A stretch of DNA of 35,693 nucleotides, from assembly GCA_964444685.1 (NCBI GenBank), contig CAYUIG010000036.1:1-35693 (forward strand), in the 5' to 3' direction. The DNA is from CAYUIG01 sp964444685 (GTDB lineage: Bacteria; Gemmatimonadota; Gemmatimonadetes; Longimicrobiales; RSA9). Position numbers and translations under genes: made by a program. Positions 23,629 through 31,622 of the stretch are shown here, one piece after another. Every line of letters starts with the position of its first letter. The first letter of the stretch is position 1. Below the pieces are notes generated by a model. That model was not told the origin of the DNA. It saw nothing but the letters and a program-made list of their open reading frames with translations, and ran no database searches.

Positions 23629-25944
23629 TTGAGACGCCGTATCGTCATATTCGCGGCCGCCGTGCTGCTCATGGCCGGGGCCGGTTCGATCGCAGCCCAG
23701 CAGCAGACCGGCGGAATCGAGGGCCGGGTCGTCACGAAGGAAGGAACGGCGATTCCCGCCGCGCGCGTGCGGCTCCTGGAGAGCCACCGCGAGGAGATGT
23801 CGCACCGCGACGGATCCTTCCACTTCGACGCACTCACCCCCGGGCGCTACACGGTCGTGGCCGAGCACATCGGCTTCCGCACGACCGAGCGTGAGGTGGA
23901 CGTGCAGGCCGGCCGCACTTCCGAGATCGAGATCCAGCTCGAGGTCGCCGCGATCGAGCTGTCCTCCATCACCGTGACAGGCGCACTCGGCCGGCGTGCC
24001 GGCCGCGACGTCCTGAGCCCGCTCTCGATCGTGAGCGGAGCCGAGCTGGACCGCGAGCTGGCCGCCACCGTGGCCGCCACGCTCGACGACGAGCCGGGCA
24101 TCTCGGTCACGGCACTGGGCCCGGCCACCGGCCGGCCGGTGATCCGCGGCCTCGGCGGGGACCGCATCCTCGTCCTCGAGGACGGCTTCCGCACGGGCGA
24201 CATGTCATCGCTGTCCAGCGATCACGCGGTCGCGATCGACCCGTCGACTGCGAGGCAGGTCGAGGTCGTGCGCGGGCCGATGTCGCTGCTGTACGGCAGC
24301 AGCGCGCTGGGCGGCGTCGTCAACGTGATCCGCGACGAGATTCCCCGCTCGGTCCCCGAGCACGCGACCGGCGGCGCCACGTTCCAGGGATCGACGGTCG
24401 ACGCGGGCCTCTCCACCTCCGGCTCCGTTCTCACCGGCTCCGACCCATGGGCGCTGCGCGCGGAGCTCAGCGCGCGCCGGTCGGGCGATGTCGCCACGCC
24501 GGTCGGCGATCTCGTGAACACGGATGCACGCACCTTCGGCGGCGCGCTCGGCCTTGCCCGCATCGGCGACCACGGCCACGCCGGCGCAGCCTACCGGTTC
24601 TACAGAAACGAGTACGGCATCCCGGGCGGCTTCGTCGGCGGTCACGACGACGGTGTCGATGTCGAGATGACACGTCACGCCGTGCGCGCGGAAGGCGAGC
24701 TGCACCGGGAAGAGCGCTTCCTCGAGGAGATCGAAGCGAGCCTGTCGTTCACCGACTTCGACCAGCGCGAGCTCGAGCACCACCATCACGACGAAGACGA
24801 GGAGGAGGAGCACGAAGGCGATGTGGGGACGCGCTTCCACCAGGAGCTCGCGTCCGTCGATCTCGTCGCGCGCCACGCCCCGCGCGGCGCGCTCGCACAG
24901 GGAGCGCTCGGGCTGCGCGGATACTATCGCGACATCCAGACGGGCGGCTCACTTCAGACCCCGTCGACGTACGACTTCGGCTTCGCCGTCTTCTTCGTCG
25001 AGGAGATCGGGGCGGGCCCCACGCGCTTCCAGATCGGCGCACGCTACGACTGGGCCCGCTACGTCCCGCGCGACACGACCGCACGCATCATGATCGGCGG
25101 CGAGAACATCCCCGTGCGCGAACGCACGTTCGGGAGCTTCTCCGGTTCCGTGGGTGTGCTGCACGTCTTCTCCGACGTGTTCCGCGTCGGCGCCAGTGTG
25201 GCGCGCGCGTACCGCACGCCCGACTTCAACGAGCTGTACTCCGACGGCCCGCACCTGGCCGCCAACTCGTACGATGTGGGGGACCCGTCGATCTCGGAGG
25301 AAACCGGATTTGGTGTGGACGTCTTCGCCCGCGTGGACCACGACCGCGTGCGCGGCGAGCTGGCCGTGTTCCGCAACCAGCTAGACGACTACATCTTCCC
25401 GTCCAGCCGCGCGCGCGCGGAGCTGGGCAACGGCAGCGGCCGTCCGCGCTTCCAGTACACGAACGAGGACGCCGTCTTCACCGGCGCGGAAGCGGACTTG
25501 CAGATCACACTCACGCCGCGCCTGTCACTGGAGACCACGGCCTCGCTCGTGCTCGCCGAGTTCACATCGGATCGCGCGCCGATTCCGGTCATCACCGGCA
25601 CCGACACCACCTTCATCGCGGCCTCCGAGCATCCGCCGCTGATTCCGCCGCTGCACGGGCGCGTCGGCCTGCGCTACGAGCGCACGCGCTGGTTCGCGGG
25701 GTTCGGTGTGCGCTGGGCCTCGGAACAGGACCGCATCGGTGACTTCGAGACGCCGACCGCCGCGTACGCGATCGCCGATGCCGACGCGGGCGTGCGCTTC
25801 TTCGATGGGGACCGGTTCCACACGATCACCGTGCGCGTACAAAACGCGGGCGACACGGAGTACCGCGACCATCTCTCGCGCATCAAGGACCTGATGCCGG
25901 GACCCGGCCGTGACGTGCGCCTGCTCTACCGGCTGACGTTCTGA
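23629..25944 (+). CDS. TonB-dependent receptor, probable metal-ion uptake
   Basis: A 771-residue outer-membrane receptor. A signal peptide (RRRIVIFAAAVLLMAGAGSI...AAQ) leads to a carboxypeptidase-regulatory-like domain (GGIEGRVVTKEGTAIPAARV, about 27-110). The plug domain has RPVIRGLGGDRILVLEDGFR and VEVVRGPMSLLYGSSALGGV. The barrel ends in the usual aromatic residue (LLYRLTF). An extracellular loop at residues 384-398 is extraordinarily His/acidic-rich (HHHHDEDEEEEHEGD), like the metal-capturing loops of ZnuD-type zinc receptors. Zinc, nickel or another divalent ion is therefore a likely substrate. The start is a TTG preceded by GAGAAG. It follows the helicase gene by 58 bases but is functionally unrelated. 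No Zur-type operator is obvious. Confidence 0.92.
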   Translation: MRRRIVIFAAAVLLMAGAGSIAAQQQTGGIEGRVVTKEGTAIPAARVRLLESHREEMSHRDGSFHFDALTPGRYTVVAEHIGFRTTEREVDVQAGRTSEIEIQLEVAAIELSSITVTGALGRRAGRDVLSPLSIVSGAELDRELAATVAATLDDEPGISVTALGPATGRPVIRGLGGDRILVLEDGFRTGDMSSLSSDHAVAIDPSTARQVEVVRGPMSLLYGSSALGGVVNVIRDEIPRSVPEHATGGATFQGSTVDAGLSTSGSVLTGSDPWALRAELSARRSGDVATPVGDLVNTDARTFGGALGLARIGDHGHAGAAYRFYRNEYGIPGGFVGGHDDGVDVEMTRHAVRAEGELHREERFLEEIEASLSFTDFDQRELEHHHHDEDEEEEHEGDVGTRFHQELASVDLVARHAPRGALAQGALGLRGYYRDIQTGGSLQTPSTYDFGFAVFFVEEIGAGPTRFQIGARYDWARYVPRDTTARIMIGGENIPVRERTFGSFSGSVGVLHVFSDVFRVGASVARAYRTPDFNELYSDGPHLAANSYDVGDPSISEETGFGVDVFARVDHDRVRGELAVFRNQLDDYIFPSSRARAELGNGSGRPRFQYTNEDAVFTGAEADLQITLTPRLSLETTASLVLAEFTSDRAPIPVITGTDTTFIAASEHPPLIPPLHGRVGLRYERTRWFAGFGVRWASEQDRIGDFETPTAAYAIADADAGVRFFDGDRFHTITVRVQNAGDTEYRDHLSRIKDLMPGPGRDVRLLYRLTF

Positions 25945-25950
25945 CGCGCG

Positions 25951-27144
25951 TCAGGTACCGACGAGGCTGAGCAGCCAGGCGCACAGCAGGCCGCCGTAGA
26001 TGCCCAGCACGTAGCCGGCCACGGCCATCATCAGGCCGACCGGCGCCATCGCCGGGTGGTAGACACCGGCAACGACCGGTGCCGATGCGGCGCCGCCGAC
26101 GTTGGCCATGCTGCCGGTCGCCACGAAGAACAGCGGCGCACGAAGCAGCCGTGCCGCAACCAGCAGGATCAGCACATGGATGGAGATCCACAGTGCGCCC
26201 GCCGCGAACAGGATCGGTGCATCCAGCACCGCGCGCAGATTGGCCTGTGCGCCGATACCGGTGAGCAGAAGGTAGAGCGCGGCGTACCCCAGCTTCGACG
26301 CGCCGACGCTCTCCAGTTCGCGCACCCGCGTGAACGACAGCATCAGTCCACCGGTCACGACGATCAGCACCGCCCACGTCGTCGAGCTGATGATCGTCGG
26401 ATCGCCGAGCGAGGGCAGGCGCGCTCCTGCGGCCACGGCGAGCACCGACCCTGCGAAGCCGAGGCCGACCAGCATCGCCAGGTGCCGCAGCTCGATCGGG
26501 CGTAGCTCCACTTCCGCTTCGGCCGCGCGACGGGTCGCCGCCGTCAGCCCTGTCGTGTCCGCTCCGATCCAGCGGTCGAAGCGGGACTGGAATCCGGACA
26601 GCAGCAGCAGCACGCCCATCCAGCCGTAGCCGACCACGGTATCGATGACGATGATCGGGCCCAGGATCGGCTCCGGTGTGCCCACGCTCTCCGCGATCGC
26701 CACCATGTTCGCGGTCCCGCCGATCCAGCTTCCCGACAGCGCGGCGAATCCCATCCACATGTCGTCGGGGAGGAAGCGGCCGAACACGAGCAGCGAGATG
26801 GGCCCGCCGATGATCACACCGAACGTGCCCGCGAGCATCATCACGAGCGCCATGCCGCCCAGCTTCGCGATCGTCGGCAGATCCACCGTGATCATGAGCA
26901 GCAGCAGCGCGAGCGGCAGCAGGTAGCGCGTCATCCACGCATACGTCGGCGACGCGGCGGGCAGGATCCCTGCCGTCGTGGACAGCGTGGGGATGAAGTA
27001 CGCCCAGATGACGGGCGGCAGGTACTCGAAGAGCTTGCGGAGCGCGGGCAGGCCGCTCAGCCAGAAGACGACACCGAGGACGGCCGCACAGTACGCGAAC
27101 ACCGCCATCGGGTCGTTCAGCAACGGTACTGCCGCGTTCTCCAT
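25951..27144 (-). CDS. DUF819-family multi-pass membrane protein
   Basis: A 397-residue protein with about ten or more hydrophobic segments (for example FAYCAAVLGVVFWLSGLPAL and LLPLALLLLMITVDLPTIAK). It contains the glycine/asparagine-rich core GSWIGGTANMVAIAESVGTP, IGPI-like repeats and the second-half block FVATGSMANVGGAASAPVVA. The two GGTAN/MANVGGA motifs in inverted halves are characteristic of DUF819 (YjcL-like) proteins, distantly related to secondary transporters. The substrate is unknown. The ATG at 27144 has GGGAGG four bases upstream, better than an in-frame upstream ATG at 27168. It converges on the receptor gene with six bases between stops, and the junction is a perfect palindrome. 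Confidence 0.88.
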   Translation of the reverse strand: MENAAVPLLNDPMAVFAYCAAVLGVVFWLSGLPALRKLFEYLPPVIWAYFIPTLSTTAGILPAASPTYAWMTRYLLPLALLLLMITVDLPTIAKLGGMALVMMLAGTFGVIIGGPISLLVFGRFLPDDMWMGFAALSGSWIGGTANMVAIAESVGTPEPILGPIIVIDTVVGYGWMGVLLLLSGFQSRFDRWIGADTTGLTAATRRAAEAEVELRPIELRHLAMLVGLGFAGSVLAVAAGARLPSLGDPTIISSTTWAVLIVVTGGLMLSFTRVRELESVGASKLGYAALYLLLTGIGAQANLRAVLDAPILFAAGALWISIHVLILLVAARLLRAPLFFVATGSMANVGGAASAPVVAGVYHPAMAPVGLMMAVAGYVLGIYGGLLCAWLLSLVGT

Positions 27145-27229
27145 CGCGCCTCCCGGTCGGGCCGCCAAGGTTGCCCCGCCGGCGCGCCTCCGGCAAGGCC
27201 GACTCTACCCACGCAACCGAAGTTCGGCC

Positions 27230-27237
27230 TATCTTGG
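27230..27237 (+). promoter_or_regulatory. Candidate -7 box (TATCTTGG) implying a leaderless kinase mRNA
   Basis: TATCTTGG agrees with TAnnTTTG at six of eight positions counting free ones, and ends only four bases before the ATG at 27242. If it is the promoter, transcription would begin at or within a few bases of the start codon. No Shine-Dalgarno is present before this ATG, in keeping with leaderless translation. Confidence 0.35.
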
Positions 27238-27241
27238 CGCC

Positions 27242-29638
27242 ATGCCGATGTCACCTGCCGCGGAAGTGCGTGGCCGCGCCGCGCTGTACGCCATCGTCGT
27301 CATCACCATGCTCGCCGGTGCCGGCCTCCTGCGCGGCGACGGCGTCAGTGACCCCGGCTTCCACACGCTGCTCGAAGTCGCGGCCACACTGCTCGCGCTG
27401 ATCGTCGGGATCCTCTCCCTCGTACGCTATTACAGCCGGAAGGAGAGCCTCTTTCTCTTCATCGGCGCCGCGTTCCTTGGTACGGCCTTCCTCGATGCGT
27501 ACCATGCGGCCGTGACCGCCGCGCCCATCGCCGGCGGGCTCGATCCCGAGCGGCAGAGCGCGCTGGCATCATGGAGCTGGCTCGGTTCCCGCTTCTTCCT
27601 CGCCTTCTTCCTGGTCCGCCGCGCGTTCGTTTCGCGTGTGCGCGCCAGTCCCCGGCGGATGGCGAAGGTGAGCGAGACGGCCGTGTACGGGACCGCCGCG
27701 ATCGTCGCGATCGCGATCTTCATCGGCTTCTCGATCTACCCGGTCGTCGAGGTCTATTACCCGGAGTTCTTCTTCCGCCGCCCGATCGACCTGCTGGTCG
27801 GCGCACTCTTCCTCGTCGCCGCCATCATCAACCTGCGTGCGGGCGGCTGGCGCGAGAACGCCTTCGAGCACTGGCTCGTACTGTCGCTGTTCATCAACGC
27901 GGGCGTACAGCTCTTCTTCGCCGCACGCTCCGGCGATCCGTTCGACGCGTCCCACGATGCCGCACACGCGCTCAAGCTCCTCGCCTACGTGTGCGTGCTC
28001 ATCGGCTTGCTCGCCAGCGTGTACTACACGTACCGCCACCTCGAGCAGAGCCGCATCGCACTCGCGGAATCGAACGCGGCGCTGAAGCAGGAAGCCGCGG
28101 ATCGCGAGAAGACGCAGAACGAGCTGCGCATCCGCACCGCGTACCTCGAGCAGCTCTTCGAGAGCGCCCCCGAGGCGATCGTCGTGCTCGATGCCGACGA
28201 TCGCGTGACGCGCATCAACTCCGAGTTCACGCGGCTGTTCGGTTACACGCCCGAAGAAGCGATCGGCTCCGCGATCGCCGACCTCATCGTGCCGGACCAC
28301 TGCCGCATCGAAGCGGCCGCGCTGTCCCACGCCGTGGCGAGCGGCGAGGGTGTGTCGTGGGAGACGGTACGGCGTCGCAAGGACGGTACGCTCGTCGACG
28401 TGTCCATCCTGGGCACACCGATCCGCGGCATCGGCGGGCACATCGCGGTCTACGGCATCTATCGCGACATCACCGACCGCAAACGCGCGGAAGAAGAGCG
28501 CAGCGAAACGGCCGCGCGGCTGAAAGCGATCATCGAGGCGTCGCCGCTCGCGATCATCACGCTCGACGCGCAGCACACCGTGCAGTCGTGGAACCCGGCC
28601 GCGGAGCGCATGCTGGGCTGGCCCAGCTTCGAGGTCCTCGGACGGAGGCTGCCGCTGCTCGATGGTGATGACCTCGAGAACTCCGATCTGCTCCGTGCAC
28701 TCAGTGACGCTCAGGCGTCCAGCTTCGAGGTGACCCGCCGCCGCCGCGACGGAGATCCGGTTGCCATCTCGATTGCCACCGCGCCGTTCTTCACCGCGGG
28801 CGGGCGGTCCACCGGCTACTTGATCGTGGCCGCGGATGTCACCGAGCGACGTCGCGCAGAGGAAGCACTGCGCCAGGCAATGGCCGCGGCCGAAGCCGCC
28901 AACCGCGCGAAGAGCGACTTCCTCGCGACGATGAGCCACGAACTGCGCACGCCGCTCAACTCCGTCATCGGCTTCACGCGCATTCTCGGGAAGAACAAGG
29001 CGGGCAACCTGCTGCCGTCGGACCTGACCTACCTCGAGCGCATCGCGGCCAACGGCGAGCACCTGCTCAGCCTCATCAATGACGTCCTCGACCTCTCGAA
29101 GATCGAGGCGCGCCGCATGACCGTCGAGCTGGCCACTGTGGACATCGCGGCGCTCGTGCGCGAGACGGCCGCCCAGCTCGAGGGCCGCACGGCCGGGAAG
29201 GAAGTCGCGCTGCGCACGCACATCCCCGACCGGGTCGCCAGTGTTCGTTCGGACGGCCACAAGCTGCGTCAGGTCCTCATCAACCTGGTGGGCAACTCGC
29301 TCAAGTTCACCGAGCGCGGCGACGTGACCGTTTCCGTCGAGACCGATCCGGTGTCGCACGAGCCCACGCGCATCGACGTGACGGACACCGGCATCGGCAT
29401 CCCGGAAGACCGGCTCCAGCGCATCTTCGATGCGTTCGAGCAGGCTGATACCAGCACCGCGCGCATGTACGGGGGAACGGGGCTGGGCCTCTCCATCGCG
29501 CGCGGTTTGTGCGAGCTGCTCGGCTATCGCCTCGACGTCGCCAGCACCGAAGGCGTCGGGTCGACCTTCAGTATCGTGATGGCGCCGGACGTGGCCGGAG
29601 CGCCGCCGCTTCCCGGGCGGAGCGTGACGGCCGGCTGA
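27242..29638 (+). CDS. Membrane-bound PAS sensor histidine kinase (MASE3-like input)
   Basis: A 798-residue sensor kinase. Residues about 12-265 form seven or eight membrane helices of the MASE3 kind (LFLFIGAAFLGTAFLDAYHA). A coiled coil follows, then two PAS domains (LFESAPEAIVVLDADDRVTR; IIEASPLAIITLDAQHTVQS), each ending in a DIT/DVT-ER signature. The HisKA box SHELRTPLN carries phospho-acceptor His566. The ATPase domain shows N-box NLVGNSLKF (Asn685), G1 DTGIGIP and G2 GGTGLGLSIARGL. There is no receiver domain, and no response-regulator gene lies next to it, so it is an orphan kinase. The start is the ATG at 27242 without a ribosome-binding site. Confidence 0.93.
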   Translation: MPMSPAAEVRGRAALYAIVVITMLAGAGLLRGDGVSDPGFHTLLEVAATLLALIVGILSLVRYYSRKESLFLFIGAAFLGTAFLDAYHAAVTAAPIAGGLDPERQSALASWSWLGSRFFLAFFLVRRAFVSRVRASPRRMAKVSETAVYGTAAIVAIAIFIGFSIYPVVEVYYPEFFFRRPIDLLVGALFLVAAIINLRAGGWRENAFEHWLVLSLFINAGVQLFFAARSGDPFDASHDAAHALKLLAYVCVLIGLLASVYYTYRHLEQSRIALAESNAALKQEAADREKTQNELRIRTAYLEQLFESAPEAIVVLDADDRVTRINSEFTRLFGYTPEEAIGSAIADLIVPDHCRIEAAALSHAVASGEGVSWETVRRRKDGTLVDVSILGTPIRGIGGHIAVYGIYRDITDRKRAEEERSETAARLKAIIEASPLAIITLDAQHTVQSWNPAAERMLGWPSFEVLGRRLPLLDGDDLENSDLLRALSDAQASSFEVTRRRRDGDPVAISIATAPFFTAGGRSTGYLIVAADVTERRRAEEALRQAMAAAEAANRAKSDFLATMSHELRTPLNSVIGFTRILGKNKAGNLLPSDLTYLERIAANGEHLLSLINDVLDLSKIEARRMTVELATVDIAALVRETAAQLEGRTAGKEVALRTHIPDRVASVRSDGHKLRQVLINLVGNSLKFTERGDVTVSVETDPVSHEPTRIDVTDTGIGIPEDRLQRIFDAFEQADTSTARMYGGTGLGLSIARGLCELLGYRLDVASTEGVGSTFSIVMAPDVAGAPPLPGRSVTAG

Positions 29639-29832
29639 GTTCTCGCAGCTTGCCCGAACCCTTGCAGATGGCACGGGATCGGGCGTCGTTCCGCCGTGCC
29701 TCGACGGATCCGGTCGAACATGCTAAGTTGTGGTCCGCCTTGCCGTTTCCGGTGCGGCCGCGGTACGCCGCAGGGTCGGCACGGCTCTCGCCTGCAGTCC
29801 TGCGACGTGTTCCCCACAGCAAAGGTTCCGAC
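29639..29832 (+). promoter_or_regulatory. Leader of the HTH-like gene with candidate -7 box at 29724
   Basis: This 194-base stretch separates the kinase from the next gene on the same strand. TAAGTTGT at 29724-29731 resembles TAnnTTTG. It would give a leader of about 100 bases. AAAGG at 29821-29825 is a well-placed Shine-Dalgarno for the GTG at 29833. Confidence 0.35.
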
Positions 29833-30537
29833 GTGACGTTCGCGTTTCCCGATACCGAGGCGCTCGGCGCCCGCTGGTGTTCACCTACGCCTGCCCCATC
29901 GTTACGGCCGCAGAACGGCGCCGGGCCGATCACGCTCGAGGCACTGCGCGAGCGCGTCCGCCGCTACAACTCCGACATCGATCCCGATTCCCCACGCTTC
30001 CGCGCAGCGGTGCTGCTGCTCGCGGGCTCCGTATGGGGCCACAACGTGGACCGGCTGGCACGCCGGACCGGGTACGATCGCGCCTTCGTCGCGCGTTGCG
30101 CGCGCAGACTGATCGACAATGGCGTGTGGCAGAACGGCCGCACGATCGGCGACTGGTCGCTGAGCGATGAGGCGTCCGGTTCCTTCTGGAACGATGTGGG
30201 CGTCGCGGAAGGTGTGCTGTGCCGGCGCGTCGGTGCGGATGGCCTCATCGAATGGGCGCCGCCCGGCTACTGGAACAAGCACTACGAGTTCGTCGACTCG
30301 GGAGATCAGGGCCTGAGCGTTCACTATCGCGACGCGCTGCCGACCACGTCTCAGGCAGGGGCAGCCCGGCCCGCCGCGGAACTCGAGCCCACCCCTTCGC
30401 CTTCGTCGGGGGTGGAGCTGGAGCCCGAGCCGATCGTTGCGAGCGACGAAGCGGCCGCCAGCGAACCGGAGCGGGAGGAGACCTCGTCGCCGCCCACACT
30501 CGAGGAAGTCTTTACCGGCGCCGTCTGGCTGCGCTGA
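29833..30537 (+). CDS. Unknown protein with HTH-like N-terminus and acidic C-terminus
   Basis: A 234-residue protein starting at GTG 29833, which has AAAGG seven bases upstream; longer frames extend into the kinase gene and look non-coding. Residues about 35-110 contain a helix-turn-helix-like block (FRAAVLLLAGSVWGHNVDRL, then RRTGYDRAFVARCARRLIDN) followed by GVWQNGRTIGDWSLSD, which resembles a winged-helix wing. The last 70 residues are rich in Glu, Pro, Ser and Ala and probably disordered, ending in LEEVFTGAVWLR. I do not recognise the family. DNA binding is a guess from the helix pattern. A strong intrinsic terminator follows the stop. Confidence 0.7.
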   Translation: MTFAFPDTEALGARWCSPTPAPSLRPQNGAGPITLEALRERVRRYNSDIDPDSPRFRAAVLLLAGSVWGHNVDRLARRTGYDRAFVARCARRLIDNGVWQNGRTIGDWSLSDEASGSFWNDVGVAEGVLCRRVGADGLIEWAPPGYWNKHYEFVDSGDQGLSVHYRDALPTTSQAGAARPAAELEPTPSPSSGVELEPEPIVASDEAAASEPEREETSSPPTLEEVFTGAVWLR

Positions 30538-30561
30538 AGTTCGCGCCGAGGAGAGTGTCAG

Positions 30562-30593
30562 CGAGTCCCGCGCGAGCGGGGCTCGTTTTTTTT
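30562..30593 (+). terminator. Intrinsic terminator with T8 tail
   Basis: CGAGTCCCGC (30562-30571), tetraloop GCGA, then GCGGGGCTCG (30576-30585): ten pairs with one wobble, followed by eight T residues (30586-30593). The tail runs into the stop codon of the convergent proline dehydrogenase gene. Confidence 0.92.
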
Positions 30594-31522
30594 CAGCGCG
30601 CGACGAGGCTGCGCGCAACGAACCAGACGTTCGCGGGGCGTTCCGCGAGCCGGCGCATGTACCACGGGAACCAGGACTCGCCGTACGAGATCAGGACGCG
30701 CACGCGGAATCCCTCCTCGGCCAGACGCACCTGCTCCTCGCTCCGGATCCCGTAGAGCATCTGCACCTCGAAGCTCGTACGGGGCCGGCCCAGCTCTTCC
30801 GCTTCATCGGTGATCGCGCGAATCAGACGCACGTCGTGCGTCGCGATCGCAACGCGGCACGCGGGTGAACCGCCGAGATCTCCGATCAGTGTCTTCGCAA
30901 GATCGAGGTAGTTGCGATCGACATCCTTCTTGCGACCCCACGCGATTGCGTCAGGCTCGAGGTACGCGCCCTTCACGAGACGGATCGATGGCAGGCGCGG
31001 CGCGAGTGTCGCGATGTCGTCGGTGGTGCGCTTCAGATTCGCCTGCACGCACACGCCGACATGCGGGAATGCAGCCCGCAGCGTCGTGTACAACTCGAGC
31101 GTGCGATCCGTGTACGCGCTGCCCTCCATGTCGATCCACAGCGCCGTGCCTGTCTGCGCCGATCGCTCCGCGAGTGTGGCCAGCGCATCGCGACACACCT
31201 CCATGCCTGCGTCCAGGCCAAGATGCGTCGGCTTCACGGAAACGTGCGTGTCCAGGCCTTCCGCTTCGATCCGCTCGAGCGCGCGCAGGTACCCCTTCAC
31301 TACCTGCACCGCGCCCTCGGCGTCGACGTTCTCGCCCAGCTCGGTGATGGTCGTAGCAAGGCCGGCACGGCGCAGTTCGTGGGCGGCCGCGAGCGCATCC
31401 TCCAACCGCTCGCCCGGCATGAACCGCTTCACCGCGCGCTGCGCGAACCGGCGCCGCGGCAGCCGCTCCGAGATCCAGCGGTTGGTGGACGCCCACAGCA
31501 GCATCGATCGCATGGGTCGCAT
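30593..31522 (-). CDS. Proline dehydrogenase
   Basis: A 309-residue FAD enzyme that oxidises L-proline to pyrroline-5-carboxylate, the first step of proline catabolism, passing electrons to the quinone pool at the membrane face. The barrel motifs are present: THVSVKPTHLGLD, ALWIDMEGSAYTDRTLELY, QANLKRTTDD, RLVKGAYLEP, ATHD, SFEVQMLYGI and the C-terminal substrate block RVLISYGESWFPWYMRRLAE followed by RPANVWF. The length matches monofunctional PRODH (PutB-type) rather than the bifunctional PutA. No P5C dehydrogenase gene is adjacent. Three in-frame ATGs (31522, 31513, 31504) are possible starts; none has a clear ribosome-binding site. Confidence 0.95.
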   Translation of the reverse strand: MRPMRSMLLWASTNRWISERLPRRRFAQRAVKRFMPGERLEDALAAAHELRRAGLATTITELGENVDAEGAVQVVKGYLRALERIEAEGLDTHVSVKPTHLGLDAGMEVCRDALATLAERSAQTGTALWIDMEGSAYTDRTLELYTTLRAAFPHVGVCVQANLKRTTDDIATLAPRLPSIRLVKGAYLEPDAIAWGRKKDVDRNYLDLAKTLIGDLGGSPACRVAIATHDVRLIRAITDEAEELGRPRTSFEVQMLYGIRSEEQVRLAEEGFRVRVLISYGESWFPWYMRRLAERPANVWFVARSLVAR

Positions 31523-31588
31523 GCCGGTATCATGCGCCCCCGGGTCGCCTCACGCGAGAGGGGGCATCCCACACGGGCGGGCCGGCGT

Positions 31589-31596
31589 TAGATTTC
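31589..31596 (+). promoter_or_regulatory. Candidate -7 box (TAGATTTC) upstream of the glycosyltransferase
   Basis: TAGATTTC matches TAnnTTTG at all fixed positions but the last, 26 bases before the ATG at 31623. No -33 TTG is visible. Confidence 0.35.
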
Positions 31597-31622
31597 AGGC
31601 TGCGTCCCGAATCCTGAATGCC

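Noticed and set aside
27569..29674. 701-codon minus-strand frame opposite the histidine kinase
   Set aside because: Antisense shadow; all kinase boxes are on the plus strand.
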